Below, piece by piece: positions 15,468 to 23,220 of a DNA stretch of 64,000 nucleotides. The first letter of the stretch is position 1, and each line of letters begins with the position of its first letter. The notes under the pieces were generated by a model. That model had not been told where the DNA came from, did no database searches, and saw only the letters and a program-made list of their open reading frames with translations. The position numbers and the translations under genes are program-made. Source of the stretch: Methylobacterium mesophilicum (lineage in GTDB: Bacteria; Pseudomonadota; Alphaproteobacteria; Rhizobiales; Beijerinckiaceae); NCBI RefSeq assembly GCF_022179445.1, contig NZ_BPQU01000021.1, forward strand, positions 1-64,000. Direction: 5' to 3'.

Positions 15468-17657
15468 ATGCCCGACCTCCTGCTCGAACTCCGCTCGGAA
15501 GAGATCCCCGCCCGCATGCAGCGGCGCGCGGCGGAGGATCTGAAGAAACTCGTCACCGACGCGCTGGTCGAGCGCGGCTTCCTGTACGAGGGCGCTAAGG
15601 CCTTCTCGACGCCGCGCCGCCTCGCCCTGCACATCGCCGGCCTGCCGGCTCGCGGCGAGGCCGTGCGCGAGGAGCGCCGCGGCCCGCGGGTCGGTGCCCC
15701 CGAGGCCGCCATCCAGGGGTTCTTGAAGGGCGCCGGCTTGGCGAGCCTGGATGAGGCCCAAAGAATCACTGATCCGAAGAAGGGCGAGTTCTATCTTGCG
15801 GTGATCGAGCGGCCCGGCCGCGAAACCCTGGATGTGCTGGCCGAACTCCTGCCCGAAATCATCAAAGGTTTTCCCTGGCCGAAGGCGATGCGCTGGGGCG
15901 CGGCCTCGGCCCAGCCCGGCGCCCTGCGCTGGGTGCGGCCGCTGCAAACGATCGTCGCGACCTTCGGGCCGGAGACCGAGACCCCCGAGGTGGTGCCATT
16001 CGCGGTCGGCGGCATCGCGGCCGGGACCGTCACCTACGGCCACCGCTTCCTGGCGCCGGGCCCGATCGAGGTCCGCCGGTTCGACGACTACATCCAGGTC
16101 CTGGAGCGCGCGAAGGTCATCCTCGACGCCGACCGGCGCAAGGACGTGATCCTGCACGACGCCCGCGACCTCGCCTTCGCGCGCGGCCTCGACCTCGTGG
16201 AGGACGAGGGCCTGCTGGAGGAGGTGGCCGGCTTGGTGGAATGGCCGGTGGTGCTCATGGGCTCCTTCGACGCGGCCTTCCTCGACATCCCGGCCGAGGC
16301 GATCCGGGCGACCATCCGGGCGAACCAGAAGTGCTTCGTCCTGCGCAAGGGGCACGCGGCGGGCGGCTCGGAGGATCTGGCCCCCGCCTTCATCCTGGTC
16401 TCGAATCTTGTGGCGTCTGACGGCGGCCAGGCGATCACCGCCGGCAACGAGCGGGTGGTGCGGGCGCGCCTGTCGGACGCGAAGTTCTTCTGGGAGACCG
16501 ACAAGGCGATCCGCCTGGAAAACCGTCTGCCCAAGCTCGACAGCATCGTCTTCCACGAAAAACTCGGCACCCAGGGTGAGCGGATCGCCCGCATCGCCGC
16601 CCTGGCGCAGGAGCTGGCGCCCCTGGTCGGGGCCGATCCGGCCCTGGCCGAACGCGCGGCGCGCCTCGCCAAGGCCGATCTCGTCACCGAGATGGTCGGC
16701 GAGTTCCCGGAGTTGCAGGGGCTGATGGGGCGCAAATACGCGGCGCTCCAGGGCGAGCACGGAAGCGTCTGCGCGGCCATCGAGGAACATTACAAGCCGG
16801 TCGGCCCCTCCGACCGGGTGCCGAGCGACCCGGTCTCGATCGCGGTGGCGCTGGCCGACAAGCTCGACACGCTAGTGGGCTTCTGGGCGATCGACGAGAA
16901 GCCGACCGGGAGCAAGGACCCGTATGCGCTGCGGCGAGCGGCGCTGGGGGTGATTCGGTTGCTGCTCGCCAACGAGATGCGCCTCGATCTACGGGCTCAG
17001 GCCGCCGAGCAGACGGCTCATGTCCAGGCCCTGACTGATACGCCGGAGGCCTATGATGAAGTCCGGGATCCGACGTCAGGACGTACGACGCGAACGGTAA
17101 AGAAGAGCGTCTGCGAGCGTAACGCGAAAGATCTTCTCGTCTTCTTCGCAGACCGCCTCAAAGTCTACCTACGCGACCAGGGCGCCCGGCACGACCTGAT
17201 CGACGCGGTCTTCGCGCTGCCCGGCCAGGACGACCTGCTGATGGTGGTGCGCCGGGTTGAGGCGCTCCAAAAATTCCTCGACACGGACGATGGAAAAAAC
17301 CTGCTCGCCGGGGTCAAGCGCGCCTCGAACATCCTGCGGATCGAGGAGAAGAAGGACGGCCGCGCCTACGATGCCGCGCCCGATTCCGCGCTTGCGGCGT
17401 CCGGCGAGCCGGCCGAGCGGGCGCTCGCCGAGGCCCTGGCGGGCGCCGCCGCGACGGCATCGCAAGCCATCGCGACCGAGGACTTTGCCGGGGCGATGCG
17501 CGCACTCTCGACGCTGCGCGCGCCGGTCGACGCCTTCTTCCAGGACGTGACCGTCAACGCCCCCGCCCCGAAGCTCCGCGAGAACCGCCTGCTGCTGCTC
17601 AACGCGCTCCGCGCCGCGACCCGCGCCGTGGCGGATTTCTCGAAGATCGAGGGATAG
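15468..17657 (+). CDS. glyS: Glycyl-tRNA synthetase beta subunit
   Basis: GlyS is the tRNA-binding beta chain of the heterotetrameric glycyl-tRNA synthetase. The 729-residue protein begins MPDLLLELRSEEIPARMQRRA, the standard family start, and includes FSTPRRLALHI, RWVRPLQTIVA, the HD-like region, DLVTEMVGEFPELQGLMGRKYA and the C-terminal DLIDAVFALPGQDDLLMVVRR. Between about 16996 and 17135 an extra segment of some 45 residues (AEQTAHVQALTDTPEAYDEV through SVCERNAK) separates two otherwise adjoining conserved blocks, with codon use less GC-rich than the rest; it is in frame and probably a surface insertion. Confidence 0.97.
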   Translation: MPDLLLELRSEEIPARMQRRAAEDLKKLVTDALVERGFLYEGAKAFSTPRRLALHIAGLPARGEAVREERRGPRVGAPEAAIQGFLKGAGLASLDEAQRITDPKKGEFYLAVIERPGRETLDVLAELLPEIIKGFPWPKAMRWGAASAQPGALRWVRPLQTIVATFGPETETPEVVPFAVGGIAAGTVTYGHRFLAPGPIEVRRFDDYIQVLERAKVILDADRRKDVILHDARDLAFARGLDLVEDEGLLEEVAGLVEWPVVLMGSFDAAFLDIPAEAIRATIRANQKCFVLRKGHAAGGSEDLAPAFILVSNLVASDGGQAITAGNERVVRARLSDAKFFWETDKAIRLENRLPKLDSIVFHEKLGTQGERIARIAALAQELAPLVGADPALAERAARLAKADLVTEMVGEFPELQGLMGRKYAALQGEHGSVCAAIEEHYKPVGPSDRVPSDPVSIAVALADKLDTLVGFWAIDEKPTGSKDPYALRRAALGVIRLLLANEMRLDLRAQAAEQTAHVQALTDTPEAYDEVRDPTSGRTTRTVKKSVCERNAKDLLVFFADRLKVYLRDQGARHDLIDAVFALPGQDDLLMVVRRVEALQKFLDTDDGKNLLAGVKRASNILRIEEKKDGRAYDAAPDSALAASGEPAERALAEALAGAAATASQAIATEDFAGAMRALSTLRAPVDAFFQDVTVNAPAPKLRENRLLLLNALRAATRAVADFSKIEG

Positions 17658-17675
17658 CGGCTGCAGTCCCTCCCG

Positions 17676-17788
17676 CCCCCTCATTCTGAGGCGCGAGCGC
17701 AGCGAGCCTCGAAGGAGGGCTCCAGGGATCGCGCGGCCGGCTGGAGGGCTCCTTCGAGGCAGCTGCGCAGCACCTCAGGATGAGGGGG
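17676..17788. repeat. Long inverted repeat, copy 1
   Basis: The outer arms read CCCCTCATTCTGAGG and CCTCAGGATGAGGGG, and an inner pair, CTCGAAGGAGGGCTCCAG and CTGGAGGGCTCCTTCGAG, forms a second long stem, so the element can fold into a large two-level hairpin. It lies just after glyS. A related copy in the same orientation is at 19688-19801, and a half-copy at 1403. Confidence 0.8.
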
Positions 17789-17959
17789 ATTGGTTGGAGG
17801 CCGCGCGGTTTTCACGCGATCGCCAAGCGTTTTCCCCGTCATTGCGAGCGCAGCGAAGCAACCCAGCGTGGCGCCACGCTCGGCGATGGCGCGCTGCCCT
17901 GGGTCACTGCGCTAAGCGCGTGATGATTGTGAGGTCGAACCCTTCAACCGGAAGTGGCC
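17789..17959. repeat. Intergenic stretch with a degenerate palindromic repeat
   Basis: The stretch starting at about 17837, GTCATTGCGAGCGCAGCGAA and then GCAACCCAG, resembles the intergenic palindromic elements common in alphaproteobacteria. Its counterpart further right (CTGGGTCACTGCGCTAAGCG) is diverged. No gene is visible between the repeat and the otnC stop. Confidence 0.5.
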
Positions 17960-18640
17960 TCACCCGTGATCGTGCCCGGCATGATCCTCCACTTCCGGCA
18001 GGGTCAGCCCGAAATGGCTGACGAGATCCGCCACCTGCCCGGGGCTCAGCTGCCGCGGGTTGAGGTTGCGAAGCAGCAAGTAAAGCTTGGCGGTCTCCTC
18101 CAGCTCCTCGGTGGCGAAGACTGCGGCCTCCAGGCTGTCGCCGGCCACCACCGGGCCGTGATTGGCGAGCAGCACCGAACTGTACCGGCCGGCGAGCCCC
18201 CGGATCGCGTCCGCCACGGCCGGGTCGCCCGGGCGGTAATACGGCACCAGCGCGGTGCCGCCGGTGCGCATCAGGTAATAGGGCGTCAGCGGCGGCAGCA
18301 CCTGGCGCGGGTCGATCTCCGGCAGCATCGAGACAGCCACCGCGTGGGTCGAGTGCAGGTGCACGATCGCCTTGGCCCCGCCCCGGCTCTCGTAGAGTGC
18401 CGTGTGCAGCGGGATTTCCTTCGTCGGCTTGTCGCCCGAGACCAGCCGGCCGTCCGCGTCCAGCCGCGAGATCCGGGCCGGGTCGAGGAAGCCCAGCGAC
18501 GCGTTGGTCGGCGTCACCAGCCAGCCGCCGTCGGGCAGGCGCAGCGAGATGTTGCCCGACGAGCCCGGGGTCAGGCCGCGCTCGAACAGCGAGCGGCCGT
18601 AGCGGCAGATGTCTTCGCGCAGCCGGCTCTCGTCGCTCAT
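17960..18640 (-). CDS. otnC: 3-oxo-tetronate 4-phosphate decarboxylase (class II aldolase family)
   Basis: OtnC removes CO2 from 3-oxo-tetronate 4-phosphate to give dihydroxyacetone phosphate, the last step of the four-carbon acid sugar pathway. The 226-residue protein is a class II aldolase: SLFERGLTPGSSGNISLRLPDG for the phosphate site, HLHSTHAVAVSML with two zinc-binding histidines, and LLANHGPVVAGDSLEAAV with the third. The specific name rests on its neighbours ltnD, otnI, otnK and denD, which form the known tetronate set; from sequence alone it could be another class II aldolase. Its start overlaps the stop of the upstream lacI-type regulator by four bases (ATGA), so they form one minus-strand operon. 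Confidence 0.85.
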   Translation of the reverse strand: MSDESRLREDICRYGRSLFERGLTPGSSGNISLRLPDGGWLVTPTNASLGFLDPARISRLDADGRLVSGDKPTKEIPLHTALYESRGGAKAIVHLHSTHAVAVSMLPEIDPRQVLPPLTPYYLMRTGGTALVPYYRPGDPAVADAIRGLAGRYSSVLLANHGPVVAGDSLEAAVFATEELEETAKLYLLLRNLNPRQLSPGQVADLVSHFGLTLPEVEDHAGHDHG

Positions 18641-19644
18641 GCGGTCGCTCCCTCGATCAGCTCGAATCCGAGATCAATGCGCTTGGGACCTTCGCCGATC
18701 AGGCAGGCGGCCGCCTGCCGGCCGATCTCCAGGCGCGGCGTGCGCACCGTCGACAGGGGCTGGGGCATCGCCGCCGCGAAGTCGAGCCCGTTGAAGCCGA
18801 ACAGGGCAATCCGCCCCGGCACGCTCAAGCCCGCCGCCAGGCAGGCGAAATAGCCGCCGAGCGCCATGTCGTCGTTGGAGAAATACACCGCGTCGAGATC
18901 CGGATGGTGCGCCAGCAGCGCCTCCAGCCCGGCTCGGCCGGAACCGGGCGAAGACGGCCCGGGTCTGATTTCTCTGCCGTGGAGCGACAAGCCGGCCTCG
19001 CCCAAGGCGGCCTCGAACCCGGCGAGGCGCTTGGCGGCCCGCAGGTCCACCTGCAAATCGTGGCCGAGATAGGCGATGCGCCGATAGCCGCGCTCCACGA
19101 GGTGCCGGGCGCTCGCCGCCCCCACCGCCCGGTTGGAGAAGCCGACCACGGCGTCGATCCCCACGCCATCCGTGTCGATCATCTCGACCACGCGCACGCC
19201 CCCGGCCTTCGCCAGGGCCACGGTCCCGGGATTGTGCTCCAACCCGGTCAGCAGCAGCGCGGCCGGGCGCCACGACAGGAGCGCGGCGGCGAGCGCCTCC
19301 TCCCGGTCCGGGTCGTAGTCGCTCACCCCGATCACGCAGCGAATACCCGCGGCGTCCAGCGCACCGGTCAGCCCGCGCAGCAGGTCGGGAAAGACCACGT
19401 TGGCGAGCGACGGCACGATCACCCCGGCCAGCTGCGCGCTCGCCCCCGGTCCCGCGAGGCTGCCGGCCAGCCGGTTCGGCACGTAGCCGAGCCGGGCCAC
19501 GGCCTCGGCCACCCGCTCCCGGGCGCGCTTCGAAGAGGAACCGTGGTTGCGTAGGACCCGCGACACCGTGCTCTCGCCAACCCCCGCCTCACGGGCGACG
19601 TCGGTGAGCGTCACGAGCCGCCCCGGCGGCTGGAATCCGTCCAT
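18637..19644 (-). CDS. LacI family transcriptional regulator of the tetronate locus
   Basis: A 335-residue LacI/GalR-type repressor. The HTH reads VTLTDVAREAGVGESTVSRVLRN (near residues 11-33) with the hinge helix motif YVPNRLAGSLAG, followed by a periplasmic-binding-protein-like effector domain (LAGVIVPSLANVVFPDLLRG, LLLTGLEHN, DAVYFSNDDMALGGYFACL). I start it at 19644; an upstream in-frame ATG at 19695 has a better ribosome site but adds an unrelated leader. It is probably the local regulator: it is coupled to otnC and diverges from the catabolic operon, and a perfect palindrome suited to this family lies at 19879. The inducer is presumably a tetronate or pathway intermediate. Confidence 0.85.
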   Translation of the reverse strand: MDGFQPPGRLVTLTDVAREAGVGESTVSRVLRNHGSSSKRARERVAEAVARLGYVPNRLAGSLAGPGASAQLAGVIVPSLANVVFPDLLRGLTGALDAAGIRCVIGVSDYDPDREEALAAALLSWRPAALLLTGLEHNPGTVALAKAGGVRVVEMIDTDGVGIDAVVGFSNRAVGAASARHLVERGYRRIAYLGHDLQVDLRAAKRLAGFEAALGEAGLSLHGREIRPGPSSPGSGRAGLEALLAHHPDLDAVYFSNDDMALGGYFACLAAGLSVPGRIALFGFNGLDFAAAMPQPLSTVRTPRLEIGRQAAACLIGEGPKRIDLGFELIEGATA

Positions 19645-19687
19645 CTCCCGGCCTTTTTTTGCGACTCCTCCTTCACCTCCCACCCGT

Positions 19688-19801
19688 GCCCTCATCCTGC
19701 GGTGCCCGCGCCAGCGGGCCTCGAAGAAGCCTTCCAGAGGTCGGCGTGGTCCCTGGAGGGCTCCTTCGAGGCGGCTTCGCCGCACCTCATGATGAGGGGG
19801 T
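19688..19801. repeat. Long inverted repeat, copy 2
   Basis: This is a second copy of the element at 17676: CCCTCATCCTG at the left, CTCGAAGAAGCC and CTGGAGGGCTCCTTCGAGGC inside, and CACCTCATGATGAGGGGG at the right. The two copies are in the same orientation and bracket the otnC-regulator pair. Confidence 0.8.
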
Positions 19802-19835
19802 TAAATCGGAGGCAGGGCTCGCCTTCGGCGGCGCC

Positions 19836-19864
19836 TTACACCCCGACATAGCGTCCTGCATTAT
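19836..19864 (+). promoter_or_regulatory. Candidate promoter of the tetronate operon
   Basis: TTACAC at 19836-19841 and CATTAT at 19859-19864 are separated by 17 bases and fit a weak sigma-70-type promoter. Transcription would begin near 19871, just before the operator palindrome and about 115 bases upstream of the transporter start. Confidence 0.4.
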
Positions 19865-19878
19865 TCCGCACAACCGGA

Positions 19879-19894
19879 TTGGCAGCGCTGCCAA
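19879..19894. promoter_or_regulatory. LacI-family operator palindrome
   Basis: TTGGCAGCGCTGCCAA is a perfect 16-bp palindrome with the central CG that LacI-family hinge helices require. It lies between the divergent regulator and transporter genes, 93 bases before the transporter start and just after the predicted promoter, where a bound repressor would block elongation or open-complex formation. Confidence 0.8.
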
Positions 19895-19987
19895 AAACAG
19901 TTACAGCCGCCGCCAGCGCCGCCGAAACGAGTGGCGAAGACCATTCTCCGCCCGCCTCTTACGGCGTGCGGACCAGGGAGAACGCCG

Positions 19988-21307
19988 ATGTCGGTTCAAG
20001 CCGCCCCGCTGCGGGGCGCTCCCCTCGCGGAGAAAAAAACCTTCGTCGACCGGACCTACGCGAAGGTGTTCTGGCGCCTCGTGCCGTTCCTGATGCTCTG
20101 CTACGTGGTGGCGTATCTGGACCGGGTGAATGTGGGCTTCGCCAAGCTCCAGATGTCCCAGGAGCTGAAGTTCTCCGAGACGGTCTACGGCCTCGGCGCC
20201 GGCATTTTCTTTCTGGGCTACTTCCTGTTCGAGGTGCCGTCGAACGTGATCCTGCACCGGGTCGGCGCCCGGGTCTGGATCGCCCGGATCATGATCACCT
20301 GGGGGGTGATCTCCGGCGCCTTCGTGTTCGTGAACTCGGAATGGACCTTCTACGGGATGCGCTTCCTGCTCGGCCTGGCCGAGGCGGGCTTCTACCCGGG
20401 CGTGATCCTGTACACGACGCAGTGGTTTCCGGCCCACCGCCGGGCCAAGGTCATCGCGGTGTTCATGGCGGCGATCCCGATCTCGGGCATCTTCGGCAAC
20501 CCGCTCTCCGGCTGGATCATGGACGCGTTCAACGGCGCCTACGGCCTGTCCGGCTGGCAGTGGATGTTCTTGGTCGAGGCGGTGCCGGCGGTGCTGATCG
20601 GCGTCGCGGTGTTCCTCTACCTCGACAACCGTCCGTCGGAGGCCAAGTGGCTGACCGACGCCGAGAAGCAGGTGCTGGCGCGCGACATCGCCGCCGACAA
20701 CCATGGTAAGGAATCGAGCCCGCACTCCATCGCCACCGTGTTCCGCAACGGCCGCGTCTGGTTCATGAGCCTGATCTACTTCGCCTTCGTCACCGGCCAG
20801 TACGGCCTGACCTTCTGGCTGCCGACGATCGTCAAGGCGTCCGGCGTGCAGGGCAACCTCAATATCGGCCTGATCAGCGCGATCCCGTTCCTGTGCGCGG
20901 CCGTCGTGATGGTCCTATTGGGCCTCAGCGCCGACCGGATGCGCGAGCGCCGCTGGCACCTCATCATCCCAGCGCTCATCGGCGCCGTCGGCTTCGTGGT
21001 CTCGGCGAGCGCGGGCTCGACCACGGTCGCCGTGGCCGCACTCTCGGTGGCGGCGGCGGGCGTGCTGACCTGCTCGCCCCTGTTCTGGTCCCTGCCCACC
21101 GCCTTCCTGAGCGGCGCGGGGGCTGCGGCCGGCATCGCGCTGATCAACTCGGTGGGGAACCTCGCGGGCTTCGTCAGCCCCTACGTCATCGGGGCGCTGC
21201 GCGACGCCACCGGCAGCACCGCGGCCGGGATGTACGCGCTCGCGGTGATGCTGGTGGTCGGCTCGGTCTGCGTGTTCGTGACGCCGGCCAAGATGGTCAA
21301 CCGCTGA
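19988..21307 (+). CDS. MFS transporter, anion:cation symporter type, for tetronates
   Basis: A 439-residue inner-membrane transporter of the major facilitator superfamily, ACS (phthalate/glucarate permease) type. The ATG at 19988 is preceded by AGGGAGA; earlier in-frame starts are not credible. Features: FVDRTYAKVFWRLVPFLMLCYVVAYLDRVNVGFAKL at the first helix, the MFS-loop region of ACS members with GLAEAGFYPGVILYTTQWFP, and twelve predicted helices. As the first gene of the operon with ltnD, otnI, otnK and denD it most likely imports L-threonate and/or D-erythronate, an inference from context. Confidence 0.85.
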   Translation: MSVQAAPLRGAPLAEKKTFVDRTYAKVFWRLVPFLMLCYVVAYLDRVNVGFAKLQMSQELKFSETVYGLGAGIFFLGYFLFEVPSNVILHRVGARVWIARIMITWGVISGAFVFVNSEWTFYGMRFLLGLAEAGFYPGVILYTTQWFPAHRRAKVIAVFMAAIPISGIFGNPLSGWIMDAFNGAYGLSGWQWMFLVEAVPAVLIGVAVFLYLDNRPSEAKWLTDAEKQVLARDIAADNHGKESSPHSIATVFRNGRVWFMSLIYFAFVTGQYGLTFWLPTIVKASGVQGNLNIGLISAIPFLCAAVVMVLLGLSADRMRERRWHLIIPALIGAVGFVVSASAGSTTVAVAALSVAAAGVLTCSPLFWSLPTAFLSGAGAAAGIALINSVGNLAGFVSPYVIGALRDATGSTAAGMYALAVMLVVGSVCVFVTPAKMVNR

Positions 21308-21334
21308 GGCTCTGATCCTCATCCGCGACTGGCT

Positions 21335-21428
21335 CCCTCTCCCGTGCGGGAGAGGGTTGGGGTGAGGGACCAGGTTTTTCCGGACAGGTCGCACCCCTCA
21401 CCCTGTCCCTCTCCCGCACGGGAGAGGG
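21335..21428. repeat. Paired palindromes between the transporter and ltnD
   Basis: Two near-identical 22-bp palindromes, CCCTCTCCCGTGCGGGAGAGGG at 21335-21356 and CCCTCTCCCGCACGGGAGAGGG at 21407-21428, flank a spacer whose own ends (GGGGTGAGGG and CCCTCACCC) also pair. Either each palindrome folds alone or the whole 94 bases folds into one long stem. The element is inside the operon and may be a processing or attenuation site. Confidence 0.8.
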
Positions 21429-21493
21429 GACCTGCGCCTCTCTCGGGGGATCCCGAGCCGGCGGCCTCAATCTCAAGAGCAGGACCCAACCCG

Positions 21494-22408
21494 ATGGCCA
21501 CCACCACGCAGACAGGCCGCGCCGCGGTGATCGGCCTCGGCTCCATGGGTTCCGGCATGGCGGGCTCGCTCCTGCGGGCCGGTTTCTCCGTCGCCGCCTG
21601 CGACGTGAACCCGGAGGCCGTCGCCCGCTTCCGGGAGGCGGGCGGGACCGCAGCGGCCCATCCCGCAGAGGCTGCCGACGGCGCCGACGTGGTGGTGAGT
21701 GTGGTCGTCAACGCCGCCCAGACCGAGGCGGTGCTGTTCGGCGAGCATGGCGCCGCCGCGGCGATGCCGGAGGGCGCCGTGTTCGTCTCCTCGGCCACCA
21801 TGGATCCGGCTGTTGCCCGCGCTCTGGCGGCGCGGCTGGAGGCCACCGGACGCCACTATCTCGACGCCCCGATGAGCGGCGGCGCCGCCCGTGCGGCCGA
21901 TGGCGGCCTGACCTTCCTGGCCTCGGGTTCGCCCGCCGCCTTCGCCAAGGCCCGCCCCGCCCTCGATGCCATGGCGGGCACGCTCTATGAGCTCGGCGAC
22001 GCGGCCGGCCAGGGCGCGGCCTTCAAGATGATCAACCAGCTGCTGGCCGGGGTCCACATCGCCGCCGCCTGCGAGGCGATGAGCTTCGCCGCCAAGCAGG
22101 GCCTCGACCTGGCCCGCGTCTACGAGGTGATCACCAAGTCGGCCGGCAATTCCTGGATGTTCGAGAACCGGGTGCCCCACATCCTGGACGCCGACTACGC
22201 GCCGAAGAGCGCCGTCGACATCTTCGTCAAGGACCTCGGCATCGTGCAGGACATGGCCCGGGCCGAGAAATACCCGGTCCCGGTGGCCGCGGCGGCGCTC
22301 CAGATGTTCTTGATGGCGTCCGGCGCCGGCATGGGCCGGGACGACGACGCGTCCGTGGCGCGACTCTACGCGCAGGTCTCGGGCGCCAAGCTGCCGGGGC
22401 AGAAGTAA
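21494..22408 (+). CDS. ltnD: L-threonate dehydrogenase
   Basis: LtnD oxidises L-threonate with NAD+ to 2-oxo-tetronate, feeding OtnI. The 304-residue enzyme belongs to the beta-hydroxyacid dehydrogenase family: an N-terminal nucleotide-binding site RAAVIGLGSMGSGMAGS, the substrate-binding DAPMSGGAARAADGGLTF, and the catalytic lysine region GQGAAFKMINQLLAGVHIAA. I use the ATG at 21494 (MATTTQTGR); the frame continues upstream only through the palindromic repeat. Alternatives within the family (tartronate semialdehyde reductase, 3-hydroxyisobutyrate dehydrogenase) are less likely because the neighbours are otnI and otnK. Confidence 0.9.
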   Translation: MATTTQTGRAAVIGLGSMGSGMAGSLLRAGFSVAACDVNPEAVARFREAGGTAAAHPAEAADGADVVVSVVVNAAQTEAVLFGEHGAAAAMPEGAVFVSSATMDPAVARALAARLEATGRHYLDAPMSGGAARAADGGLTFLASGSPAAFAKARPALDAMAGTLYELGDAAGQGAAFKMINQLLAGVHIAAACEAMSFAAKQGLDLARVYEVITKSAGNSWMFENRVPHILDADYAPKSAVDIFVKDLGIVQDMARAEKYPVPVAAAALQMFLMASGAGMGRDDDASVARLYAQVSGAKLPGQK

Positions 22409-22437
22409 CCGGATCGAGCGCAGGGAGTCCGAAAAAA

Positions 22438-23220
22438 ATGCCGCGCTTTGCCGCCAATCTCAGCCTGATGTTCAACGAGGTGCCGTTCCTCGACCGCTTC
22501 GAGGCGGCGGCCCGGGCCGGCTTCGACGCCGTCGAGTTCCTGTTCCCCTACGAGTACCCGCCCGAGGCCATCGCCGAGCGGCTCCGAGCGAACGGCCTGA
22601 CCCAGGCGCTGTTCAACCTGCCCCCGGGGGATTTCGCCAAAGGCGAGCGCGGCTTGGCGGCGTTGCCTGAACGGTTGGATGAGCTGAAGGCGGGGGTCGA
22701 TACGGCGCTGCGCTACGCCGAGGCGACCTGCGTCGCCCGGCTGCACCTGATGGCGGGCCTCGCCCCGCACGATGACGCCAAAGCCGCCGAGGCCTATAGG
22801 CGGGCGGTGGCCTGGACGGCGGAGCGCCTGGGTGCGGCCGGCCTCGACCTCGTGCTCGAGCCGATCAACGGCCGCAACATGCCGGGCTACTTTTTGAACG
22901 ATTTCGGTCGGGCCGCCGATCTCATCCATGAGCTGGCGCTGCCGAACCTGAAGCTGCAGTTCGACCTCTACCATTGCCAGATCCTGCACGGTGACGTGAC
23001 CATGCGGCTGCGCGCGCTGATGCCGATCGTCGGCCATGTCCAGACCGCGAGCGTGCCCGAACGGCACGAGCCCGGCACCGGCGAGATGAACGACGCGTTC
23101 CTGTTCGACGAACTGGACCGGCTCGGCTACGCCGGGTTCGTCGGCTGCGAGTACATCCCGGCCGCCGACACCGTGGCCGGCCTCGGCTGGCTCGCCGCCT
23201 ACAAGGGGAGTGCCCGATGA
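22438..23220 (+). CDS. otnI: 2-oxo-tetronate isomerase
   Basis: OtnI converts 2-oxo-tetronate to 3-oxo-tetronate. The 260-residue TIM-barrel protein of the hydroxypyruvate-isomerase family starts MPRFAANLSLMFNEVPFLDR and has the metal/acid residues LVLEPINGRNMPGYFLND, LKLQFDLYHCQILHGD and the closing VGCEYIPA. A CAGGGAG ribosome site precedes the ATG. The stop codon overlaps the otnK start by four bases, coupling the two enzymes' translation. Hydroxypyruvate isomerase itself (Hyi) is the alternative, but the otnK neighbour favours OtnI. Confidence 0.9.
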   Translation: MPRFAANLSLMFNEVPFLDRFEAAARAGFDAVEFLFPYEYPPEAIAERLRANGLTQALFNLPPGDFAKGERGLAALPERLDELKAGVDTALRYAEATCVARLHLMAGLAPHDDAKAAEAYRRAVAWTAERLGAAGLDLVLEPINGRNMPGYFLNDFGRAADLIHELALPNLKLQFDLYHCQILHGDVTMRLRALMPIVGHVQTASVPERHEPGTGEMNDAFLFDELDRLGYAGFVGCEYIPAADTVAGLGWLAAYKGSAR

